A DNA stretch of 64,000 nt from Arthrobacter sp. PAMC 25486 (GCF_000785535.1 NZ_CP007595.1:3928439-3992438); one strand, 5' to 3'; counted from the first letter of the stretch, positions 52,148 through 61,981 are shown. The notes: a model not told the origin generated them from the letters alone. Translations and numbers: made by a program.

Positions 52148-52969
52148 ATGCCACGTACAACAGTCATCACGGGTGCCAGCGACGGGATCGGGGCGGCCGC
52201 GGCAAAAATGTTGGCCTACCCCGGGGACACGCTCGTATTGGTGGGCCGTTCGTCGTCAAAAACCAAGGCCATTGCAGATGAGTTGGATGCCGACTACTTC
52301 CTGGCAGACTTCACGGAACTGGCCCAGGTGCGGGCGCTCGCTGCAGCCCTGGCGGAAAAGTATCCGCGCATTGACGTTCTTGCCAATAATGCAGGCGGCA
52401 TCATGGGGCCTCGGGAGGTCACCGTTGACGGGCATGAAAAGACATTCCAGGTGAACCACTTGGCGCCGTTTCTGCTCACCACCTTGCTGATTGAGCAGTT
52501 GGTGGCGGCCCGGGCAACAGTCATCAACACCTCAAGCGGCGCCCACAAGGCCATGTCGAGGTTTGACATTGACGATCTCGACGCCGAAAAGCACTATGGC
52601 GCCAACGCAGCCTACGGCAATGCGAAGCTGGCCAACATCCTGTTTACGAAGGAACTGCACCGCCGGTACGGAGACCATGGCGTCAACGCGGCGGCGTTCC
52701 ATCCCGGTGTGGTGGGCAGCAACTTCTCTGCAGAGTCCACCGGCATGCTCAGGCACGTCTATGGCAGTATGGCCCGGCAATTCATGCTGTCCCCGGCCCA
52801 AGGAGCGGACACGCTAGTCTGGCTGGCAACAACCCAGCCCGGAGAAGACTGGGCGCCCGGGGAATATTATGTCCGGCGCAAGCCGGCCAGATCCAGCCGG
52901 CAGGCCAAGGACCGAGCACTGGCCCTCCAATTATGGGAACACAGTACCGCCATGGTGGCCGGCACCTGA
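52148..52969 (+). CDS. Short-chain dehydrogenase (retinol-dehydrogenase-like)
   Basis: 273 aa, start after TAAGGACGCACC. Cofactor motif TGASDGIGAAAAKML, LANNAGGIMGPREVT, Ser in NTSSGAHKA and catalytic AYGNAKLAN, followed by HPGVVGSNF. This is the RDH/WW-oxidoreductase-like branch common in actinobacteria, usually without a known substrate. It begins 86 bp beyond the truncated lacZ and appears complete, so the rearrangement may have brought it under lacZ control. Confidence 0.88.
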   Translation: MPRTTVITGASDGIGAAAAKMLAYPGDTLVLVGRSSSKTKAIADELDADYFLADFTELAQVRALAAALAEKYPRIDVLANNAGGIMGPREVTVDGHEKTFQVNHLAPFLLTTLLIEQLVAARATVINTSSGAHKAMSRFDIDDLDAEKHYGANAAYGNAKLANILFTKELHRRYGDHGVNAAAFHPGVVGSNFSAESTGMLRHVYGSMARQFMLSPAQGADTLVWLATTQPGEDWAPGEYYVRRKPARSSRQAKDRALALQLWEHSTAMVAGT

Positions 52970-53088
52970 AGCATGCAGCACCACGGGTGGCAAAAGTCGT
53001 TCAGCGCCAGCATCGTTGCCCCGGACAATGGCCCGGGGCCACCGCCTAGGGCCGACCGGGAGCGCCGCCCGGAGCGCCGCCCGGAGGC

Positions 53089-53637
53089 CTAGGCTTCCAG
53101 GCGCCCGCCGGTGTAGACGCCCTCGGAAAGCTGCTGGACCAGCCAGGGGCTGAACGCGTAGGGGACCGCCGCGACGGCCTCCTCAACATCCACCACATCC
53201 GACCAGCCCCAGTCGCTGACCTCATCGGGATTGGGCGAGATCACGCCGTCGCCCTCATAAACGGCAGTGAAGACGGGGCAGATCTCGTTCTCAACAATGC
53301 CCGAGGCATCCGTGGCGCTGTACCGGAAGCCAGGCAGCGCGGGTTTGATATTGCTGACCGGGATGTTCAACTCCACCGCGGCCCGGCGGATGATCGCGTC
53401 CTCAAAGCTCTCGCCCGGAGCCGGGTGCCCACAGAAAGAATTGGTCCACACCCCGGGCCACGTCAGCTTGGACAGCGCCCGGCGCGTCAACAGCGTGCGG
53501 CCCTGGGCATCAAAAAGGTGGCAGGAAAAAGCCAGATGCAGCGGCGTTTGTGCCGTGTGGACCAGCGCCTTGTCGGCCGTGCCAATCTCAACCCCGTTGT
53601 CATCGAGCAGCCTGACAAGTTCAATCTTTTCACCCAT
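53089..53637 (-). CDS. idi: Isopentenyl-diphosphate delta-isomerase, type I
   Basis: 182 aa from the ATG at 53637, after TTGGAGCCCCC. Nudix-like fold: catalytic Cys in TNSFCGHPAPGESFEDAIIRRA, His in SCHLFDAQGRTLLTRR, and catalytic Glu in GIVENEICPVF. It interconverts IPP and DMAPP for carotenoid, menaquinone and cell-wall lipid carriers. It is monocistronic or the last gene after the nuclease lipoprotein (46-bp gap). Confidence 0.94.
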   Translation of the reverse strand: MGEKIELVRLLDDNGVEIGTADKALVHTAQTPLHLAFSCHLFDAQGRTLLTRRALSKLTWPGVWTNSFCGHPAPGESFEDAIIRRAAVELNIPVSNIKPALPGFRYSATDASGIVENEICPVFTAVYEGDGVISPNPDEVSDWGWSDVVDVEEAVAAVPYAFSPWLVQQLSEGVYTGGRLEA

Positions 53638-53683
53638 GGGGGCTCCAAATCCTTCCACGCAGTTCAATCTCAACTGTTCACTC

Positions 53684-54841
53684 TCAACAAGGCCGGTAAG
53701 ACTTGCCTCCGGGCAAGTAACATCGAGGTCCAGTGTATCCGGGGTACCCGCCGCCGGAGTCTTGGGCCGGAGGCTGCACTGCTGGCGGAACATAGGGATC
53801 AAGGGCCGGCGGAACATAAACAGGGGGAAGGTTGCGGATCCGCTCGGCCTCCGCAGCCGCGGCTTCGGCCGCGATCCGCTGGGCCTCGGCTTGCGCAGCA
53901 ACCTGGGCCTCAACCTGTGCGGCAGCCTCGGCGGCGGCACGTTCTGCTGCGACACGCTCAGCCTCGGCCGCCGCGGCGGCTTCTGCCGCTGCCTTCTCGG
54001 CCTCAGCTTTTTCAGCTGCGGCCTTCTCGGCCGCAGCCAGGCTCGTCTTGGTTCCCTCCAGTGTCCCTACCTGTGTTTCTGCCTTCCGAATGTTGTCAGA
54101 CAGCGCCGTGACGTAACCCGCCAGCTCAGCGTCAGTCAACGCCACCCACCGCACAACATCAGCATCGTTGGCGCCCGCCTTGAGCATCGCGAGCAGGGTC
54201 TTTGCCCCGGCAATTGCTGCCGCCGAGACAGTGATGGCCGCCCCCGCCGCAGCCGCGGTGGATGGATCCCCAACTCCGGCAGCAGCGGCAAGCGCGGCGT
54301 TTGCTGCCTCGAGCTGTGCCGGCAGGGTGCATTCAACCTCGGCGTCATGGAGCCCCAAACCGGCAGCCTTGGCTTCCGCTTCGGCTTCCTCCACCGGCGG
54401 CAGGAACTTCGAATTCTTGCCGAAGGAAACGGCGCTCCCCAGCCCGGCGCGGGCGATCTCGGCGCTGACGAGTTTGTCATCGGAGGTAAAAACGGCGGCC
54501 AGGGTGCGCTGGTACTTGTCCGTCCGTTCAACGTCGTACACCAGCTTGATGTCCGAACCCACAGGCAACAGCCCGGTCAGGAAATCTGTGGCTTCCGGGC
54601 CCAGGCATTGCACCGGCTTGGTGGGATCCTTGGTTTCGGGGGTGTCGATGTTCAGCAGTCGGATGGTCTGCTCCGCGCCGTTGACCGACGCCACGAGGGT
54701 GTCCCCGTCGGTGATGCGCACGACCGTTCCGGCGTCGGAATTTTCATCGGTGCAGGCCGCCAATCCCACAACCAGGCCGGCCGCGACACCCATGGCGAGC
54801 AGCGGCCTGCGAACGGAAAACTTTGCGGCAGACGCCACCAT
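53684..54841 (-). CDS. Secreted thermonuclease-like lipoprotein with Ala/Glu-rich tail
   Basis: 385 aa from the ATG at 54841. Signal peptide with lipobox (VVGLAAC), so it is probably anchored outside the membrane. Residues about 40-170 are a staphylococcal-nuclease (SNase) domain with IRLLNIDTPETKDP and the Arg/Glu catalytic positions (DKYQRTLAAVF). Residues about 180-240 are Ala-rich; about 255-350 is a charged A/E/K/Q coiled coil. A Pro/Gly-rich end closes with GPRCYLPGGKSYRPC. It may degrade extracellular DNA or RNA. Confidence 0.88.
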   Translation of the reverse strand: MVASAAKFSVRRPLLAMGVAAGLVVGLAACTDENSDAGTVVRITDGDTLVASVNGAEQTIRLLNIDTPETKDPTKPVQCLGPEATDFLTGLLPVGSDIKLVYDVERTDKYQRTLAAVFTSDDKLVSAEIARAGLGSAVSFGKNSKFLPPVEEAEAEAKAAGLGLHDAEVECTLPAQLEAANAALAAAAGVGDPSTAAAAGAAITVSAAAIAGAKTLLAMLKAGANDADVVRWVALTDAELAGYVTALSDNIRKAETQVGTLEGTKTSLAAAEKAAAEKAEAEKAAAEAAAAAEAERVAAERAAAEAAAQVEAQVAAQAEAQRIAAEAAAAEAERIRNLPPVYVPPALDPYVPPAVQPPAQDSGGGYPGYTGPRCYLPGGKSYRPC

Positions 54842-54888
54842 GAACCCCCAACGTTGAGTGGCCAGTGCTGGCCGGGCAAACGTCCATT

Positions 54889-56700
54889 CTATGGTTTCAC
54901 CACGTCGTGCGGGACCACCTCGTGCAGTTCCAGCACGCCGGTGGGCAGCTTCCAATAGTGCAGGCGCAGCGCCCCGGGCGTTTTCTGCTCAACATACAGC
55001 CGCATGCACACATCCGCCCCGCGCATGATGGCACCGGCGTGGGCGCCCTCATTCGCCCGCAGGTGGTGCGGTTCGCGGTTGTGCAGCGGACCCTTGCGGT
55101 GCGCCACCAAATCCACCACGGCCCGCAGTGTCCGCGCCCTTTGCGGCTCGGTCAGCGCCTCCCATGACGGCAGAAAATGCGGCCCCAGCAGGTACTTGCC
55201 CAGGGGATGGGCGGCCTTGTCGTGCGGGGAAACGATCTGCGCCCACGCCTGGTGCAGCTCAAAATTGAACTGCTCGGCGGGGTCCAGGTAGACAGCCCCG
55301 ACCACCTTCTCGGTCCGCGACGCGGCCAACCTGCCCTTTTGCCGCAACTCCACCAGCGAAGTCTTCGTCCGCGCCAGCTCCTCCTTCAACGCCGCCACCT
55401 GGTGCTCGGCCGCATTGAGGCGCCGCGCCAAATCGGCAGCCACCGCCCGGTCCCGCTCCAACTGGTCCTGCAGCGCCCGCGCGGTTTGTTCCGTGGCACC
55501 CTGCTTTTTCGCCGCAGCCATCAGCTCATCAATGGTGTGCCGGGCCGTGTCCAATTCCAGCTGCGTGCTTTGCAGGGCGGTGCGCCGCTGCGCCGCAGTA
55601 GGGAGATCGGCCCCTGACCCGTGTCCCGCCGTCCCATGTTCGACGCCGGATGGCGGGGTTTCGCCGTCGTCGTCAGAACCGTCGGGGGAAGGGGAGGCAA
55701 CGGCGTCGCGACGGGAGATGCTGGCGTAGGGCCGGTCCGGATCGAGCCACGGTGGGCCGCCGCGAAGGAGGGATGGGGCTGGGACTGCCGGTTCGTCGTC
55801 GTCCACGTCAAGCATGGACAGGCACACCGTGCCGTTGTCGTACCGGACCCGGACGCGCACCACCTCGTCCTCCGTCAGGAGGTCCTGCGCGGAATCGAGG
55901 TCGTTGGAGGAGATGCCCTCCACGCCGATGCGGAAATTGCTGCCGGGCCAGAGGTGGACCAGGGCATGGCCGGGGCGGACGGAGGTGACGCGGGCCAGTG
56001 CCACATCGCCGTGCCGGTACGCCTTGATGGGGGAGAGTCGCGGGAGAATCAGGGCGCTGATGTCAAAGGTGCCCGTGTCGGGATGGAAGCTGCCCGCCAA
56101 TACCTGGTCCTTGGACACGAGCCACTCAAGGGGAATGTTGGGGAGCAGCTCCTCGCTGCGAATCATGGCCCGGGTGCCGTCGGGACGCAGCTCCACCAGG
56201 GCGCGGTCGGGGGAGGGGAAGCCCACCACCGTCGCCTCGGTGAGCAGGGGGAGGGGAGCCGTGACGGGCTCTTGCTGTGGCGGCAGCTGCTGGGAGGCGA
56301 ATACCTCCCGCTCAATTTTTTCGTACAGTTTGGGCAGCTGCGCGGCGCGCTGGAGAAGGAGCGGCCGCGAGGTGCGGGCCTGCCAGTCCGTGCCGTGCGG
56401 ATAGACGCGCGCGCCATTGCCAAAGACGTGCAGCTGGCCGGGCAGGCCGATTTCCAGCGTGCGGGTTTCGATGCCGTTGGCCAGCTCGTACAGCTGTGCC
56501 TCCCCGTCCAGTGAGGCGGCAAGCGCTTCGGCGTCAAGGCGCAGCGGGTTCCCCGGCAGGTGCGAAACCACCACCACGGTCTGGGCGCGTTGGGGATTGC
56601 AGAGGTACCTGGCCAGTTCGGCGCCGCCCAGCTGATGCACCTCTGCGGGGTGCAGCTCTGCAGCGGGTGGGAGCTTGTTCCGGTTTTTCTGTGCGGGCAT
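54889..56700 (-). CDS. Multidomain protein with S1-like folds, coiled coil and conserved C-terminal domain
   Basis: 603 aa from the ATG at 56700, after GGAAGGAG. Residues 30-120 form a conserved N-terminal module (VVVVSHLPGNPLRLDAEALA, HVFGNGARVYPHG). Residues 150-215 and 220-295 look like two tandem S1/OB folds (GDVALARVTSVRPGHALVHL). There is a charged linker at about 300-375, a coiled coil at about 385-470, and a C-terminal domain with LRANEGAHAGAI, RLHYWKLPTGVLELHEVVPHD. The C-terminal motif recurs in actinobacterial proteins of unknown role. RNA binding is likely; a stress or defence function is speculative. Confidence 0.78.
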   Translation of the reverse strand: MPAQKNRNKLPPAAELHPAEVHQLGGAELARYLCNPQRAQTVVVVSHLPGNPLRLDAEALAASLDGEAQLYELANGIETRTLEIGLPGQLHVFGNGARVYPHGTDWQARTSRPLLLQRAAQLPKLYEKIEREVFASQQLPPQQEPVTAPLPLLTEATVVGFPSPDRALVELRPDGTRAMIRSEELLPNIPLEWLVSKDQVLAGSFHPDTGTFDISALILPRLSPIKAYRHGDVALARVTSVRPGHALVHLWPGSNFRIGVEGISSNDLDSAQDLLTEDEVVRVRVRYDNGTVCLSMLDVDDDEPAVPAPSLLRGGPPWLDPDRPYASISRRDAVASPSPDGSDDDGETPPSGVEHGTAGHGSGADLPTAAQRRTALQSTQLELDTARHTIDELMAAAKKQGATEQTARALQDQLERDRAVAADLARRLNAAEHQVAALKEELARTKTSLVELRQKGRLAASRTEKVVGAVYLDPAEQFNFELHQAWAQIVSPHDKAAHPLGKYLLGPHFLPSWEALTEPQRARTLRAVVDLVAHRKGPLHNREPHHLRANEGAHAGAIMRGADVCMRLYVEQKTPGALRLHYWKLPTGVLELHEVVPHDVVKP

Positions 56701-56741
56701 GCCGGCTCCTTCCCTGCGCTGTTCGGGATCGCTGTGGTGAC

Positions 56742-57410
56742 TTACCTTACATCGGAGTGTTGGCAGGGACTTCCGGCAGGCCGACGTTTCGCCGTTTGGA
56801 CAGGGCAGCGTTCCGCGGTTTGGGCAGGCCGACGTGACGCCGTGGCGGAGAAGATGGTGAATTGGCGCCCGACCGGGAATTCCTGTGCACCCTCCGCGGC
56901 GGTCACGATGTCCCCGGCAGCAACGTCCGCGGAGGCGCTGACGATGCTGGGCCCGCCGGTGTTGACGAGTGCGGCGTGGGGGCCACTGCTGCGCAGCGTT
57001 GCCAATGCCGTCCGTTTCAAGGCTTGGGCTGTCACATCCATGCCGACCACCCCGGCCAGTGCGCCGTCCTTGACAATAGGGTGGGTGAACGTCGGCACGT
57101 ATTCGTCGGGGCGCAGCGGGTCGATGTAGACGCCGGTGACACATGGCTGGCCCGGTGCCAGGGGGACCTTGAACCATTCGGCCTTGACGTAGTCGCTCAT
57201 GGACTGCGGGCTGAAGTTGGCCAGCACGTCCACGCGCACCATCTCTTCGCCCTGCCACCAGACGATGTAGCTGCGCTGTTCGCCCGGCAGTCCAGCCGCG
57301 GCGACAAATCCGGCGCCTGCCGTGAGCTGCCCCTGGGCAGGGAGCAACTGTGGCGTTTCGCAACAACAGCCCCCGCAGGGCCGAGTTGCGGAAAGGCGCA
57401 GGACGGCCAA
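56742..57410 (-). pseudogene. Cache-domain sensor remnant with repeat-altered C-terminus
   Basis: The frame holds a Cache/PDC ligand-binding half (GQLTAGAGFVAAAGLPG, SYIVWWQGEEMVRVDV, PGQPCVTGVYIDPLRPDE, GALAGVVGMDVTAQALK). The N-terminal helices expected before it are missing, and residues upstream are Cys/Arg-rich noise. The C-terminus runs through three copies of a 24-bp repeat, giving 8-residue repeats. Complete homologues sense organic acids or amines next to transporters. Probably a decayed gene, though an intact shortened protein cannot be ruled out. Confidence 0.5.
56775..56846. repeat. Three imperfect tandem copies of a 24-bp unit
   Basis: Units start at 56775, 56799 and 56823. They share CAGG-C-GACGT-N2-CGCCG, with the middle copy most diverged. 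The block sits at the 3' end of the Cache remnant, 75 bp before the S1-protein start. Confidence 0.75.
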
Positions 57411-57819
57411 ACACCTGCCGGATGAAATCCAACAGGACCCCGCAGGCGCGTTTTGGCCGGTAACGCTTGAATAACAGTTTGATCACGCCGGGAAAGCGTA
57501 ATCCCTGATGTTGTAGGGAATTTGATACCCGAGGGGCCGTGACAAGTTACCGGACAGTAGTCCTTTTGGATAGGGGTTCGTTTTGTGGCGGAACAACACA
57601 AATGTGAGCTGGGGTACATTTGCGTCAATGGCTGTGGCGGGGATTACATTTCCCGGCCGGCCAGCAGATTTGAGTGACTTTGCAGCATCCACGCCAGCAC
57701 CCTGGCGGGAGCAGGAGAGCCAGTTTTAAGGATGATCGAATGCCACTGCCAAGACCCCAAAAGCAGGTGGCACGTTGTCAATGCGACGCCGTGCCATGTG
57801 CTACGCATGGGACGAGCCA
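57411..57819. other. 409-bp upstream region of the ABC importer operon
   Basis: No credible gene. Inverted repeats seen: TCCCT-N8-AGGGA at 57502-57519, CAAATGT-N10-ACATTTG at 57599-57622, and CGCCAG-CACC-CTGGCG at 57692-57707. The middle one is the best operator candidate. A clear -35/-10 pair was not recognised. Confidence 0.5.
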
Positions 57820-58803
57820 ATGATTGGGTTCATCGCCAAGCGGTTCATCAACTACGCGATCCTGGCCGCGATCGCCACCCTCAGCGCCTACGCCCTGGCC
57901 AGCGCCATCCTGAACCCCGCCGCGCGCTACTACGGCCGCAACCCCCGCCCGTCGGACGACACCATCAATGCGATCCTGGACGGCCTGGGCGTCAACCCCA
58001 ACACCCCTGTCATTGAGCGGATGTGGAACTGGTTGGTCAATCTGGTCACGCAGGGTTCTCTGGGTGAAACCATCCACAACACGACGGTGGTCAGCGAAAT
58101 CGCCGCCCGCGCAGGCACCAGCCTCCGCCTGCTCATCATGGGCACCATCATCGCCGCAGTGTTCGGTGTGGTCCTCGGCGTGTGGGGTGCCGTACGCCAA
58201 TACAAGTTCAGCGACCAGGCGATCTCCTACGCATCGTTCACCATTTTGGCCACACCCTCCTTTGTGGTGGGCATCCTCCTGATGATCCTCGCCACCCTGC
58301 TGAACAACGTCCTGGGCATCCAGCTCATCAGCTTTACCGGCGAATACACGGCCGGGCTGGACGGCGGCTGGTGGGTTCAATTCTGGGACCGGGCCGTGCA
58401 CCTGCTGCTGCCCACCATCTCCCTGGCCTTGTTGGGCGCCGCCGCCTATTCGCGGTACCAGCGCAGCGCCATGCTCGATGTCCTCTCTGCCGATTACATC
58501 CGCACGGCCCGTTCAAAGGGCCGCACCCGAGGCTCGGCCCTGGTGCGCCACGGCGTCCGGGTGGCACTGATTCCCATGTCCACCTACTTCGCCTACTCCT
58601 TCGCCACTGTCCTGGCCGGGGCGGCCGTGACGGAATTGGTGTTCAGCTGGCACGGTATGGGCGAGATGCTGGTCAACGCCATCACCCAAAGCGACATCAA
58701 CGCGTTCACCGGCGCGATCTTGTTCAACGCCGTCCTGATCCTCATCGCAGGCACGCTCTCCGACATTGTGTACGCAGCCCTTGACCCGAGAGTGAGGGTG
58801 TAG
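57820..58803 (+). CDS. ABC importer permease, DppB/OppB type
   Basis: 327 aa from the ATG at 57820, where the sequence turns into a clear first helix (FINYAILAAIATLSAYALAS); the longer frame has Cys/Arg noise. Six helices and the binding-protein-dependent EAA loop (LSADYIRTARSKGRTRGSALVRHG) for ATPase contact. The first extracellular loop is longer than in DppB. It forms the channel with the next gene, two bases downstream. Confidence 0.92.
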   Translation: MIGFIAKRFINYAILAAIATLSAYALASAILNPAARYYGRNPRPSDDTINAILDGLGVNPNTPVIERMWNWLVNLVTQGSLGETIHNTTVVSEIAARAGTSLRLLIMGTIIAAVFGVVLGVWGAVRQYKFSDQAISYASFTILATPSFVVGILLMILATLLNNVLGIQLISFTGEYTAGLDGGWWVQFWDRAVHLLLPTISLALLGAAAYSRYQRSAMLDVLSADYIRTARSKGRTRGSALVRHGVRVALIPMSTYFAYSFATVLAGAAVTELVFSWHGMGEMLVNAITQSDINAFTGAILFNAVLILIAGTLSDIVYAALDPRVRV

Positions 58804-58805
58804 CC

Positions 58806-59732
58806 ATGTCACTTCTTGACGAAGTTCCCGCGGCGGAAACCGCCACCGGAATCCCTGAGGCCCTCCAATCCGCCAAGCCTGTCTCCCGCACCCGCCTGGT
58901 CATGTCACGGCTGCGCAGCATGCCGCGCTTCTGGGTCGGCATTGTCGGCTTGGGCCTGATCATCCTGTGGGCCATCTTCGGCCTGGTCCCCAACGCCTGG
59001 AACTACACCGACCTGGACGTCTACAACATGGGTTCCAGCCCCAGCAGACTGCACTGGTTCGGCACCAGCGACATCGGTGAGGACATTTACGCCCAAACCA
59101 TCGTCGGCCTGCGCAAGTCACTCATCATCGGCCTGCTGGTAGGCCCCATGGCCGCCATCGTTGCCGGCATCGTCGGTGCGGTGGCCGGCTACCTCGGCGG
59201 CTGGTGGGACCGGATCATGGTCTGGTTCATTGACCTGCTGCTGGTGCTGCCCAGCCTGTTCCTGTTCATCCTGCTCAGCCCCATTTTCAAGTCCCTGTCC
59301 TGGGTGGCGCTGATCTTCCTGCTGGCAGGATTCGGCTGGATGATCATGGCCCGGGTGATCCGGGCCCAGACCCGTTCCCTGCGCGAACGCGACTACATCA
59401 AGGCCGCCCGCTTCATGGGTGTGGGCACCTGGACCATCATCCGCCGGCATGTGCTGCCCAATGTCTCCTCCCTGCTGATCATTGACGCCACCCTGGGCGT
59501 GGGCGGGGCCATCCTGAGCGAAACCACGCTGAGCTTCTTCGGCTTCGGCATCCAAGCCCCTGACGTCTCGCTCGGCACGTTGCTGGCCGCCGGCCAAACC
59601 GCTGCCGCCACCAGGCCGTGGCTGTTCATCTTCCCTGCAGGGATCCTTGTCTTCACCGTGCTCTCCGCCAGCCTTGTCGGCGATTCCCTGCGCGACGCCG
59701 TCGACCCCACCTCGGGAGTAAACCGTGACTGA
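58806..59732 (+). CDS. ABC importer permease, DppC/OppC type
   Basis: 308 aa. N-terminal OppC-type helix (FWVGIVGLGLIILWAIFGLV), then FGTSDIGEDIYAQTIVGLRKSL and the EAA loop (RERDYIKAARFMGVGTWTIIRRHVLPN), ending DSLRDAVDPTSG. Pairs with the DppB-type protein. Its end overlaps the GTG of the ATPase gene by 8 bp. Confidence 0.93.
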   Translation: MSLLDEVPAAETATGIPEALQSAKPVSRTRLVMSRLRSMPRFWVGIVGLGLIILWAIFGLVPNAWNYTDLDVYNMGSSPSRLHWFGTSDIGEDIYAQTIVGLRKSLIIGLLVGPMAAIVAGIVGAVAGYLGGWWDRIMVWFIDLLLVLPSLFLFILLSPIFKSLSWVALIFLLAGFGWMIMARVIRAQTRSLRERDYIKAARFMGVGTWTIIRRHVLPNVSSLLIIDATLGVGGAILSETTLSFFGFGIQAPDVSLGTLLAAGQTAAATRPWLFIFPAGILVFTVLSASLVGDSLRDAVDPTSGVNRD

Positions 59733-61902
59733 GCAACTTTCCACCGGAATATCCGGTACCTTCCCAAGCACGACGGCGGCCGCCGAGTCGGGCGCGCCAA
59801 GCCGGGACACGCCGTCGTACTCTCCGGGACACCTACTGGAGGTGCGCGATCTCAGCGTCACCTTCCCACAGCCTGCAGGTGCCGTGACGGCGGTGCGCGG
59901 CGTCACCTACCATGTGGACCAGGGCGAGTTCCTGGGCATTGTGGGCGAATCCGGGTCGGGAAAGTCTGTCTCGTCGCTGGCTGTGATGGGGCTGCTGCCC
60001 TCGTCGGCCAGGGTGGGCGGGGACATCCTGTTTGAGGGGAAGTCGCTGCTGGGCCGCAGCGACAAGGAGATGTCCCGGCTGCGCGGTGACGGCATTTCCA
60101 TCATTTTTCAGGACCCGCTCTCCGCGCTCACCCCGGTCTACACGATCGGCGCGCAAATCGCGGAGGCCCTGCAACTGCATGACAAAAGACTTTCCAAACA
60201 GGGCGCCCACGCCCGTGCCGTGGAATTGCTAAAGGTGGTGGGCATCCCCAATCCCGAGCGCCGCGCGCAGGCGTTCCCGCACGAATTCTCCGGCGGCATG
60301 CGCCAACGCGCCATGATCGCGATCGCCATCGCCAACAATCCGCGCCTGATCATCGCCGACGAACCGACCACGGCGTTGGATGTCACCATCCAGGCCCAGA
60401 TCCTCGAGGTGCTGCAAAAGGCGAAGGACATGACCGGGGCGGCGGTGGTGCTGATCACCCACGATTTGGGTGTGGTGGCCGGCAATGCCGATCGGATCGC
60501 CGTCATGTATGCCGGGCGGATTGTGGAGACCGGCACCGTGGACCAGGTGTTCCACAAACCGTCCATGCCGTACACCATCGGGCTGCTGCGCTCCATGCCG
60601 AACCTGGCCACGGCCGGCCACTCCCGGCTGGTGCCGTTGGAAGGCCGGCCGCCGCAGCTGAGCAACCTGGCGCCGGGGTGCCCGTTCGCACCGCGCTGCC
60701 CCGTGGCCATTGACGCCTGCCGCAGCACCGAGCCGCCGCTGACCATCGTTGACGGTGACCCGCTGCATGCGTCGGCCTGCCTGCGGGTGTCCGAAATAGC
60801 AGGGGGTGTGCTTGACCGCCACCACCTGTACCCTGTGCCGGAGCCGGTGGCGGCCGCGGAACGGGCGGAGGTTGCGCCGGAGAAAGTCCTGGAGGTTGCA
60901 GGGTTGCAGCGGCACTTTCCACTGACCCGCGGCTCGGTGTTCAAACACTCAGTCGGCACGGTCCGCGCCGTGGACGGCGTCAGTTTCGATATTCGCAGCG
61001 GCCAGACACTGGGACTGGTCGGGGAGTCGGGCTGCGGGAAGTCCACCACCATCATGGAGATCCTGGAACTGGCCAAGCCCCAGGCCGGGGTGGTCAGCAT
61101 CAACGGCAAGGACGTTGCAACGCTTTCGGCACGGGAGCGCAAGGCATTGCGCCGGGACATCCAGGTGGTGTTCCAGGACCCCATGGGGTCGCTGGACCCG
61201 CGCCTTCCCGTGCAGGACATCATCGCGGAACCGTTGTCCGTGCACGGCATCCCGGCCAAGGACAGGCTGGCCAAGGTCCGCGATGTGCTGGAGCTGGTGG
61301 GCTTGGATCCGTCCATGGCCTCCCGCTACCCGCACGAGTTCTCCGGCGGCCAGCGCCAGCGCATCGGCATTGCCAGGGCCCTGGTGACCGACCCCAAAAT
61401 TGTGGTGCTCGATGAGCCGGTGTCCGCACTGGATGTCTCCATCCAGGCCGGGGTCATCAACCTGCTGCAGGACCTGCAGGAAAAACTGGGCCTGTCCTAC
61501 TTGTTCGTGGCCCACGACCTCGCCGTGGTGCGCCAGATTGCGGACAACGTCGCCGTCATGTACCTGGGCCGGATCGTGGAGAGCGGGCCAGCCGGGGAGA
61601 TCTTCGGCAATCCCCGCCACCCCTACACCCGTGCGCTGCTTTCGGCCGTGCCGGTGCCTGACCCGGCCGTGGAACGCACCAGGACCCGGATCATCCTGGA
61701 CGGCGATTTACCCAGCCCCACCGACGACATCAAGGGCTGCAATTTCCGCACCCGCTGTCCGCTGTTCAAGCTGATGGATGCCCAGGGGCAGGACCGCTGC
61801 CTGAACCAGGATCCGCAGCAGCGCCCGGTGGGCGAAAGCCAGGTGGCATGCCACCACGCCGAACACATAGAACTCATGGAATCCGCAGCTGGGAGCCCGT
61901 GA
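59725..61902 (+). CDS. Fused double ABC ATPase, DppD-DppF type
   Basis: 725 aa, GTG start overlapping the permease. Two complete nucleotide-binding domains. The first (about 30-290) has GESGSGKSVSSLAVMG, FSGGMRQRAMIAIA and LIIADEPTTALD. The second (about 390-700) has GESGCGKSTTIMEILE, FSGGQRQRIGIARAL and IVVLDEPVSALD. Each ends with an oligopeptide-transporter C-terminal extension whose Cys pattern (CPFAPRCPVAIDAC, CNFRTRCPLF) may bind an Fe-S cluster. Fusion of the two ATPases is common in actinobacteria. Confidence 0.95.
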   Translation: MTEQLSTGISGTFPSTTAAAESGAPSRDTPSYSPGHLLEVRDLSVTFPQPAGAVTAVRGVTYHVDQGEFLGIVGESGSGKSVSSLAVMGLLPSSARVGGDILFEGKSLLGRSDKEMSRLRGDGISIIFQDPLSALTPVYTIGAQIAEALQLHDKRLSKQGAHARAVELLKVVGIPNPERRAQAFPHEFSGGMRQRAMIAIAIANNPRLIIADEPTTALDVTIQAQILEVLQKAKDMTGAAVVLITHDLGVVAGNADRIAVMYAGRIVETGTVDQVFHKPSMPYTIGLLRSMPNLATAGHSRLVPLEGRPPQLSNLAPGCPFAPRCPVAIDACRSTEPPLTIVDGDPLHASACLRVSEIAGGVLDRHHLYPVPEPVAAAERAEVAPEKVLEVAGLQRHFPLTRGSVFKHSVGTVRAVDGVSFDIRSGQTLGLVGESGCGKSTTIMEILELAKPQAGVVSINGKDVATLSARERKALRRDIQVVFQDPMGSLDPRLPVQDIIAEPLSVHGIPAKDRLAKVRDVLELVGLDPSMASRYPHEFSGGQRQRIGIARALVTDPKIVVLDEPVSALDVSIQAGVINLLQDLQEKLGLSYLFVAHDLAVVRQIADNVAVMYLGRIVESGPAGEIFGNPRHPYTRALLSAVPVPDPAVERTRTRIILDGDLPSPTDDIKGCNFRTRCPLFKLMDAQGQDRCLNQDPQQRPVGESQVACHHAEHIELMESAAGSP

Positions 61903-61981
61903 CAGCCCCCCTACGTTTCACCGCACCAACCACCCTGCCGGCACCCAGCAGATGCGGCAGGAACAACAATTGGAGGAAACA

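Noticed and set aside
56701..57486. N-terminal extension of the S1-like protein giving 865 aa
   Set aside because: The added 260 residues are Arg/Gly/Pro-rich and overlap the Cache-domain frame; the ATG at 56700 has a strong GGAAGGAG site.
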